64,000 bases of DNA from Singulisphaera acidiphila DSM 18658 (lineage in GTDB: Bacteria > Planctomycetota > Planctomycetia > Isosphaerales > Isosphaeraceae). The notes beneath the pieces are model-generated. The model was given only the letters and a program-made list of their open reading frames with translations. It made no database searches and was not told the origin of the DNA. The stretch covers positions 7,760,744-7,824,743 of the forward strand of contig NC_019892.1 in assembly GCF_000242455.2 (NCBI RefSeq). The letters run 5' to 3'. This document shows, one piece after another, positions 58,128-64,000 of this stretch. Made by a program: the position numbers and the translations under genes. Position 1 is the stretch's first letter; each line of letters opens with the position of its first letter.

Positions 58128-61127
58128 ATGAGCACAGCAAAGCGTAATCACGACGATCTCGCCATCCCCTTCGATCCGCTCAAGGACCAACTCCTGGCCG
58201 CGGCCGAGGCGTTTGCCACCGAGGCTCAGCCACTGGCCGAGATCCTCGGCGGGCTGGTCAACGACGTCGAGCACGCCTGTCGCGAGCCGCTGGAGATCGT
58301 CCCGGTCTGTCACCACTCCCCCTCCTCGGCCTTACAGATGGTGCGTCGGCTGGCGGCGTGCCCCCCGCGCGTCGTCTACATGGAATGTTGCGAGGACCTC
58401 CGTCCGATACTCGACGGCCTACGCGATTGCCGGCTGCCGGTGGCGCTCCAGGCCTTCGCCCCCACATCAGAGGCTTTCCCCGCAGCGTGGTCACCGCTGA
58501 ATCTTGTCTGCCCGCTCACCGAGTTCTCGGCCGAGTTCCAGGCGATCGCATTCGCGCTCGAGAACCCAGGCACGGAACTCGTCTTCGTCGACCGCTCGGC
58601 GGACCTCGTCTTCCAGTGGATGCCGAGGGATGATGCCGCCATCGCGCGGGCCATCCCCGACGACCCGGAGGTCGACGACGAAGAAGCGGCCATGCACGGC
58701 TCGGCCGTGGGGGTCGAGGTCGGCTCCTTGGTGCCGACGTTCGACCTGTTCCGCCTGGTATTGCTCAAGAATGCACGGGTCCGCCACTTCAGCGAGTGGT
58801 GGGATCGGTACGTCGAGGAGGCCGTCATCGACGGCGACTACGCGGCCTACCGCCAGGTCCTGTTCCTGGTCGGCAGCCTGTTCCGCCGTCTGGGCACGAC
58901 CGACCACGAGCGCCGAACCGACGAACTCCGCGAACGCCACATGTGGACCCGCATCAAGGAACACCTACACGGCTCGTCAATCGACCCGTGTGATGCAATC
59001 TATATCTGTGGCGCAGCCCACGCCGCGAGCTACGTCCCCGAATTCGGCCTCGAGAGTAAGGCCCTCTGGGAGATCCCGCCCCCCTCGGGCACGAAATGGC
59101 ACTACGGCCTGCTCCCGAGCAGTTATAGCGCGATCTGCCACCAGTTCAGCCACCCGCACGGCGCAGTCACCTTGGCCGAGGCCCGCTGGCGTAAAAGCCT
59201 CGCGCGGCAAACTCTTCAGCCCTTCTCACTCAAGGCGAACGACAAGAAGACGAGCCGCAAACGCAACGGCAATCCCGGGGACCCGCCACTCGTCGCTCCC
59301 AAGCGAAAGTCCAAGGCCGCCGCTCCGGTCACGGTCGCAAAAGCGGCGGAGGCCGAAACGCCCCCCTCCGGATCGGCCACTCCCCCCCGACCCTTGCTCG
59401 ACTATTTGAAAGCTTCCCCGACTCAGGTCGAGTCGGACGAGGAGGATTTGCTTCAAAACTGCGTGCGGATCGTCGAACTGGCGCGACGGCACGGCTACCT
59501 CGCCTCGACGGCCGACAGCATCGCGGTCTACCAGACGGCCATCCTCCTGGCCAACCTGCGGAATCGCCGCCACCCGACGCCCTACGACTTCCGCGAAGCG
59601 GCCATCACCTGCATCGAGAAGGACGCCGTGCCCGGCAAGCGCAATGTCGCCCGCCTCTGCGACATGCTCCTCGGCGGCGACAAGGTCGGCCAAATCGGCT
59701 TCGATTCGCTCCCGCCGCTGGCCCAGGACGTCTATACGCGGTTGAACCCGCTGCCAATCCCACTCGAGTCGCACACCATCCAGCGAGCACTCCTGGATTT
59801 CCGGAAGACGCCCGCGCTCTTGCCTTGCTCCGACCTACTCTGGAAGCTGCACTACCTGTTCCCGCCCGGCGTAGTGCGGCCCATCATGGGTCAGCGTCAG
59901 CTTGGCCACGTCCCCCAGCAGGAGAGCTGGGACGTCGCCATCGGCATCTACCAAGGCGAGGTCATCCATCTCGCATACGAGGGCATCACTGTCGAGCACG
60001 TCCTCGAACGACGTCTAAAGAAGCATGCGTTCGACCCGGAGTCGCGCACCGTCGACGCAATCCGAATGGCCGAGGACAGCATCCTCTACCTTAAGAGCGA
60101 GCGGCTCACCGAGGAGTTGGGCGAGCGGGCCATCGACCTGCTCATGCAGGAACCCGACGCCAAGCAGGCTCGGGAGATCCACGCCCGGATCACCCGGCTC
60201 GTGCACTACTACCGCACGACCGAGGCCGGCCTGCCTGCCTGGCTCAAGCGGTTCGTGACCACGGGCTACTCGCACTACGCGACCTTGCTGCCGAACGCCT
60301 TCACCGACCGCGGCACGCACGTAAACGATCTTGCGGCAATGCTCCAATTCTTGTTCACGCTAGAGAGTCTGGCCCTCTCTCTCGGTTGCGAGCGAAGCCA
60401 GCTCGTCATCGCGCTCCGGCAGGCGGCTCCGGTCACCGTCGATCCGCCGAAGCTCGCCCTCCTCTGGTCGGCCGAATGCGTGCTCCGCCTCCGTGACGCC
60501 GCGAGCCTGCGCGGCCACTTCGATACGCTGATCGAGAACGAGCTGACCCTCCCCGCCCTGCCGGAATACCTTGAGGGTCTGCTCCTCGCGCTCGTGTTCA
60601 CGCCGCTCGTGGGTGGTCTGACGGTCGAACTGCTGAGCAAGGCGTTCGAGCGGCTCCCCGACCGCCTCCTGATGCCCTGGCTCCCGAAGCTCCTGATGAT
60701 GCTGCGTCCGCACGCCGACATCGCCTTGCCGATCTTGATGAAGGAAGCCGCCTCCCTCTTCCCAAGTAGCCTCGAAGCCCTGGCCGACTGGCAGCCGCCC
60801 TGGTATCGACCCGTGGCCTCGCCCGAGCAGACGGCCGCCGCCTCCAAGGAGACCACACACACTCCCTCCCGGGTCGTGCTCAGCCCCTCCGATCAAGCCG
60901 CCGCCTCGCTGCTGGCCGCCCAACGGGCGACCACCGACGCCCTCGCAACCGCCCTGGGCCTCCCCACCACTTGGTCCAGCGCGACCGCCGCCGCCGAAAC
61001 CGATCGGATTGCCGCGACGGCCTCGCCCGAGCACGATGCGGTGCGTGCCTTGCTCCGCGCGTTCCCGTCCACCATGCAAGCGGCATCGACACTCTCCGGC
61101 TTAAGCGCCAGGTCGGCATTATCTTGA
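58128..61127 (+). CDS. DUF5682-like large protein of the MoxR/VWA cluster
   Basis: A 999-residue protein starting 4 bases after the ATPase gene. The N-terminal part shows VCHHSPSSALQMVRRLAACP followed by YMECCEDLRP and, later, YICGAAHAASYVP. This conserved His-His-Ser-Pro ... Glu ... His pattern resembles TraB/TIKI and erythromycin-esterase-like folds, which use His/Glu residues for metal-dependent hydrolysis. A Lys/Pro-rich linker (residues about 365-430) leads to a helical half (residues 435-900) and an Ala/Ser/Thr-rich tail. It corresponds to the DUF5682/YehM type seen beside YehL and YehP. It could be the effector or the client of the chaperone pair. Confidence 0.82.
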   Translation: MSTAKRNHDDLAIPFDPLKDQLLAAAEAFATEAQPLAEILGGLVNDVEHACREPLEIVPVCHHSPSSALQMVRRLAACPPRVVYMECCEDLRPILDGLRDCRLPVALQAFAPTSEAFPAAWSPLNLVCPLTEFSAEFQAIAFALENPGTELVFVDRSADLVFQWMPRDDAAIARAIPDDPEVDDEEAAMHGSAVGVEVGSLVPTFDLFRLVLLKNARVRHFSEWWDRYVEEAVIDGDYAAYRQVLFLVGSLFRRLGTTDHERRTDELRERHMWTRIKEHLHGSSIDPCDAIYICGAAHAASYVPEFGLESKALWEIPPPSGTKWHYGLLPSSYSAICHQFSHPHGAVTLAEARWRKSLARQTLQPFSLKANDKKTSRKRNGNPGDPPLVAPKRKSKAAAPVTVAKAAEAETPPSGSATPPRPLLDYLKASPTQVESDEEDLLQNCVRIVELARRHGYLASTADSIAVYQTAILLANLRNRRHPTPYDFREAAITCIEKDAVPGKRNVARLCDMLLGGDKVGQIGFDSLPPLAQDVYTRLNPLPIPLESHTIQRALLDFRKTPALLPCSDLLWKLHYLFPPGVVRPIMGQRQLGHVPQQESWDVAIGIYQGEVIHLAYEGITVEHVLERRLKKHAFDPESRTVDAIRMAEDSILYLKSERLTEELGERAIDLLMQEPDAKQAREIHARITRLVHYYRTTEAGLPAWLKRFVTTGYSHYATLLPNAFTDRGTHVNDLAAMLQFLFTLESLALSLGCERSQLVIALRQAAPVTVDPPKLALLWSAECVLRLRDAASLRGHFDTLIENELTLPALPEYLEGLLLALVFTPLVGGLTVELLSKAFERLPDRLLMPWLPKLLMMLRPHADIALPILMKEAASLFPSSLEALADWQPPWYRPVASPEQTAAASKETTHTPSRVVLSPSDQAAASLLAAQRATTDALATALGLPTTWSSATAAAETDRIAATASPEHDAVRALLRAFPSTMQAASTLSGLSARSALS

Positions 61128-61310
61128 TGTGGCATGCCGTCCTGGCTATTGTCGACGTCTACACCTTCTCCATAAACGCTTTCTTGATCCTCACCTGATT
61201 CACTTGGACGTTGATTTCCCCAATGACCATGAGTTTTCTGAAGAGGGTCTTCAATTCTCGGGGGCGCGATTCTCAACAACGGTAACGGCATATCGAATAG
61301 GAGATCGATC

Positions 61311-62279
61311 ATGGGACCGAGTCGAAGGAAATTCCTGAAGCAAACGGGCCTGGCCGGAGCGGCGCTGACGATCAGTCAGGCCAAGGAATGCCTGGCCGAC
61401 CCTCCGGCCGGCGAGGGCCCCATGCCCAAGGCTGTGCTCCCTCGTCGCCATCCGATCGGCGTGTCGACTTACTCCTTCTGGCAGTTCCGAGGCGAGCGAC
61501 TCGGCATTCCCGCCTGTATCGACAAGGCGGCCGCCATGGGGTTCGACGGCGTCGAGATCCTCCACGTGCAGATGCAGGACGAGTCGAACGCCGCCCTCCA
61601 GGCGATCAAGCGTCAGGCCCATTCGCTCGGCCTCGCCCTGATGGGCCTCTCCACCCACCAGGGTTTCGTCAGCCCCGACCCGGAACTCCGGCGCACCAAT
61701 GTCCAGAAGTCGCTCTACCAGATCGACCTGGCCTATCGGCTGGGCATTCCCACGATGCGGATCAACACCGGCCGCTGGGGCACGATCAAGTCGTTCGACG
61801 ACCTCATGGCCCGGAAAGGCATCGAACCACCCCTTGAAGGGCATACCGAAGACGAGGCGTTCGGCTGGGTCATCGACTCGATCGAGAAGTTGCTACCCCG
61901 CGCCGAGGAGTGCGGCGTGGTGCTCGGGTTGGAGAACCACTGGGGCCTGGGCCGTACCGCCGAGGGAGTACTCCGAATCGTCGAGGCCATCAAGTCCCCC
62001 TGGCTGGCGATGACGCTCGACACCGGCAACTTCCTGGAGGAGCCCTACGAGCAGATGGGCCGTATGGCGGCCGGCGCAGTGCCGATTGCGCTGGTGCAGA
62101 CCAAGACATATTTCGGCGGTGGCCGATGGTACTCCCTCGACCTCGACTACGCCAGGATCGCCACGCTCCTGCGAGAAGATGGGTACCAGGGTTGGATCTC
62201 ACTGGAGTTCGAGGGCAATGAGGACCCCGCGACCGGCGTCCCGAAAAGCCTGGAACTGTTGAGAAAGCACTTTTCCTAG
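61311..62279 (+). CDS. Tat-exported sugar phosphate isomerase/epimerase-like TIM-barrel protein
   Basis: A 322-residue protein. The Tat signal is SRRKFLKQTGLAGAALTI (twin Arg followed by FLK), so it folds before export. The TIM barrel is of the xylose-isomerase-like (AP_endonuc_2) type: IGVSTYSFWQF, GFDGVEILHVQ, GVVLGLENHWG (metal Glu and His), LAMTLDTGNF (Asp), and the last strand GWISLEFEG (Glu). It would isomerise or epimerise a sugar in the periplasm. Such proteins are abundant in planctomycetes, mostly without known substrates. It is a single gene. Confidence 0.85.
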   Translation: MGPSRRKFLKQTGLAGAALTISQAKECLADPPAGEGPMPKAVLPRRHPIGVSTYSFWQFRGERLGIPACIDKAAAMGFDGVEILHVQMQDESNAALQAIKRQAHSLGLALMGLSTHQGFVSPDPELRRTNVQKSLYQIDLAYRLGIPTMRINTGRWGTIKSFDDLMARKGIEPPLEGHTEDEAFGWVIDSIEKLLPRAEECGVVLGLENHWGLGRTAEGVLRIVEAIKSPWLAMTLDTGNFLEEPYEQMGRMAAGAVPIALVQTKTYFGGGRWYSLDLDYARIATLLREDGYQGWISLEFEGNEDPATGVPKSLELLRKHFS

Positions 62280-62529
62280 GAGTTCCTGGACCACTCAACC
62301 TGCTCGCCCGCCTCCTTACAGCCCCGGTTCCAGAAGAGAAGACATCTCCTTTGCTACTGGTAACCGGCTGGCCACATGGCCTTGAGGAAAGCCGGCTTGA
62401 CGCCAATTCCGGGGGCGATACGCTGTGGGCTGACGGCACCAGCCTTGCCTCAAAGGGAATGGCAACGCGCTTCGGCACGTGCGAGCTGGCTGACCGAGAC
62501 GGAAAGCGACGGTCATGGAGGACCACGCG

Positions 62530-64000
62530 ATGGCGTTTGATCTGATCAGGCGAGTCGAAACGCTCGGCCACCCGCGTATCCTCGTCGTCGGCGACCTGAT
62601 CCTCGACCGTTATATCTGGGGCGATGCCGAACGAATTAGCCAGGAGGCTCCCGTCCCCCTGCTCCGCGCCGATCACCGCGAGCACAGGCTTGGCGGAGCG
62701 GCCAGCGTCGCGACGATGCTCAGCGCGCTCGGGGCCCAGGTCTGCTTGATGGGTGTGGTCGGACGCGACCCCGAGGCCAGCTTGGTCCGACAATTGCTCG
62801 CCGATCGTGAGATCGATGACCGGCTTGTCCTCGAGCTCGACGACCGACCGACAACCCTCAAGGAACGCTATATCGGGCGGGCCCAGGATCGACATCCCCA
62901 GCAGATGATCCGAGTCGACTACGAAACTCGCGACCCAATCCCCCGCGCGATCGAAACGGCCCTCGACTCCTGCATTCCTGAAGCGGTCAAAAATTCCGAC
63001 ATCGTTCTCATTTCCGACTACGATAAGGGGGTCTGCACGCCCTCCTTGCTGCGCCGGCTGATTGCGGCCTGTCGGAGCCTTGGGGTCCGCGTGATCGCCG
63101 ACCCGATCCGCTCGTCGGACTACTCGAAATATCACTGGGTCCACTGCATGACCCCAAACCGCCTCGAGGCGCAACTCGCCACCGGGATGACGATCGCCAA
63201 CCCCGAGGATGCCTTCGAGGTAGGTCGGCGGTTGGTGAGCACGCTCGACATGGAGGCGGTGCTCGTCACACTCGATCGCGACGGAATGGCCCTGGTCCGT
63301 GCAGACGGGCGCTCGGAAATCGTGCCTACCCGTCCCCGCCAAGTCTACGACATCACCGGCGCGGGGGACATGGTCCTCTCGGTCGTCGGACTCTGCCTCG
63401 CCAGCCGGGCCGACTATGACGAAGCAGCTGCGCTCGGAAACGTGGCCGGAGGACTCGAGGTTGAAAAAATCGGGGTCGCCCTCCTCTCCCGTGAGGAGAT
63501 CCTCGGTGACCTGATCGATCACCATCGCGCCGAGGGAGACAAACGGCTCGGACTCGCATCGATCGTGGCCGATGTCCGCAGACGGCGACAGGCGGGTCAG
63601 CGGGTCGTCTTTACCAACGGCTGTTTTGACTTGCTCCACATCGGCCACGCCCGCCTGCTCAGAGAGGCGGCCACCTTGGGCGATTTCCTCATTGTCGGGA
63701 TCAACTCCGACGCGAGCGTGCGCCGGCTGAAGGGGCAGGAGCGGCCGATCAACCCGGAAGACGCGCGCGCCGAACTGCTCGCTGCGTTCGAATGCGTGGA
63801 TGCCGTGATCGTCTTCGACGAGGATACACCACTCGCCTTGATCGAGGCGATCCAGCCCGACGTGCTCGTCAAAGGGGGGGACTACCGCCCCGACGAGGTC
63901 GTGGGCCGGGATGAAGTCGAAGCCAGCGGCGGCAAGGTTGTTCTGATCCCCCTCGTTCAAGGTCATTCGACGACTCGGATCATCCATCGGGTGGCCGATC
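62530..64000 (+). CDS. hldE: Bifunctional heptose-7-phosphate kinase / heptose-1-phosphate adenylyltransferase (cut by window end)
   Basis: HldE makes ADP-heptose for lipopolysaccharide core in two steps. The N-terminal ribokinase-like domain (VVGDLILDRYIWGDAERIS, LGGAASVATMLSALGA, catalytic ITGAGDMVLS near residue 280) phosphorylates heptose-7-phosphate. The C-terminal nucleotidyltransferase domain (VFTNGCFDLLHIGHARLL, VGINSDASVRRLKG, KGGDY, HSTTRIIHRV) adds AMP. The frame is open to the window edge after 490 codons; E. coli HldE has 477 residues, so only a few are missing. The ATG at 62530 has GGAGG 8 bases before it and is preferred to the one at 62515. It agrees with lpxA in pointing to an LPS-bearing outer membrane. 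Confidence 0.94.
   Translation, partial: MAFDLIRRVETLGHPRILVVGDLILDRYIWGDAERISQEAPVPLLRADHREHRLGGAASVATMLSALGAQVCLMGVVGRDPEASLVRQLLADREIDDRLVLELDDRPTTLKERYIGRAQDRHPQQMIRVDYETRDPIPRAIETALDSCIPEAVKNSDIVLISDYDKGVCTPSLLRRLIAACRSLGVRVIADPIRSSDYSKYHWVHCMTPNRLEAQLATGMTIANPEDAFEVGRRLVSTLDMEAVLVTLDRDGMALVRADGRSEIVPTRPRQVYDITGAGDMVLSVVGLCLASRADYDEAAALGNVAGGLEVEKIGVALLSREEILGDLIDHHRAEGDKRLGLASIVADVRRRRQAGQRVVFTNGCFDLLHIGHARLLREAATLGDFLIVGINSDASVRRLKGQERPINPEDARAELLAAFECVDAVIVFDEDTPLALIEAIQPDVLVKGGDYRPDEVVGRDEVEASGGKVVLIPLVQGHSTTRIIHRVAD

Noticed and set aside
61990..63987. 665-codon minus-strand open frame
   Set aside because: Antisense to the TIM-barrel gene and to hldE, both with strong family motifs; it shows no domain pattern of its own.
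1..64000. CRISPR arrays, rRNA, tRNA genes, integrase or transposase genes
   Set aside because: I looked for regular short repeats, tRNA arms and transposase motifs on both strands by eye and saw none that could be supported.

Overview
The window is GC-rich (low-to-mid 60s percent by eye) and dense with genes on both strands. It looks like a chromosomal segment of a planctomycete, probably of the Isosphaera/Singulisphaera/Gemmata type. The evidence is the gene content: a DUF1559 pilin-like protein with an H-X9-DG tail, a DUF1571 lipoprotein, a TolB-like propeller lipoprotein, zinc-ribbon/membrane proteins, an EF-P with a PGN tip, and lpxA and hldE, which imply a Gram-negative type envelope. 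The assignment is from families only; no rRNA, tRNA, CRISPR array or intact insertion sequence was seen.

Region by region. 1-8.5 kb: the end of a metallo-beta-lactamase-fold gene, a shrunken quinone-oxidoreductase remnant, an M29 aminopeptidase, a coiled-coil secreted protein, lpxA, a Cys phosphatase, an SGNH hydrolase and a PilZ protein. 8.6-24 kb: ilvD with a large insertion, a zinc-ribbon membrane protein, a large exported alpha/beta-hydrolase lacking its serine nucleophile, a GH13 amylase coupled to a methyltransferase, a TPR/O-GlcNAc-transferase-like protein fused to a second glycosyltransferase, a decayed VapBC module, a serine acetyltransferase, an O-methyltransferase and EF-P. 24-29.6 kb (minus strand): lysine 2,3-aminomutase, two ATP-grasp ligases joined by a GTGA overlap, and a GNAT/histone-deacetylase-like fusion. 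This is a candidate beta-lysine conjugate pathway. 30-35.4 kb: M20 and M28 peptidases, a small secreted protein and a propeller lipoprotein.

35.7-43.5 kb holds seven co-directional genes: dehydratase, long acyl carrier protein, dehydratase, ketosynthase-like chain-length factor (catalytic Cys replaced by Glu), intact ketosynthase, membrane-anchored alpha/beta-hydrolase and a GH3-type acyl-adenylating amide synthetase. It reads as a type II (KS/CLF) polyene or fatty-acid pathway ending in acyl-amide formation, and is the strongest candidate for an undescribed system. 43.6-49.4 kb: DUF1571 lipoprotein, a stand-alone receiver protein behind a good sigma70-like promoter, a NicO/RcnA-type Ni/Co transporter, and an enolase-superfamily gene overlapping a hydrolase gene.

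49.4-53.5 kb: a textbook cobalamin riboswitch followed by a DUF1559 pilin-like gene and then btuF-btuC-btuD with 4-bp overlaps. This suggests the pilin-like protein is part of B12 uptake. 53.7-61.1 kb: five tightly packed genes (SWIM-like zinc protein, unknown, VWA, MoxR AAA+ ATPase, DUF5682), a MoxR-VWA chaperone-type system related to E. coli yehLMPQ. 61.3-64 kb: a Tat-exported TIM-barrel sugar isomerase-like protein and hldE, cut by the window end a few residues before its expected C-terminus.
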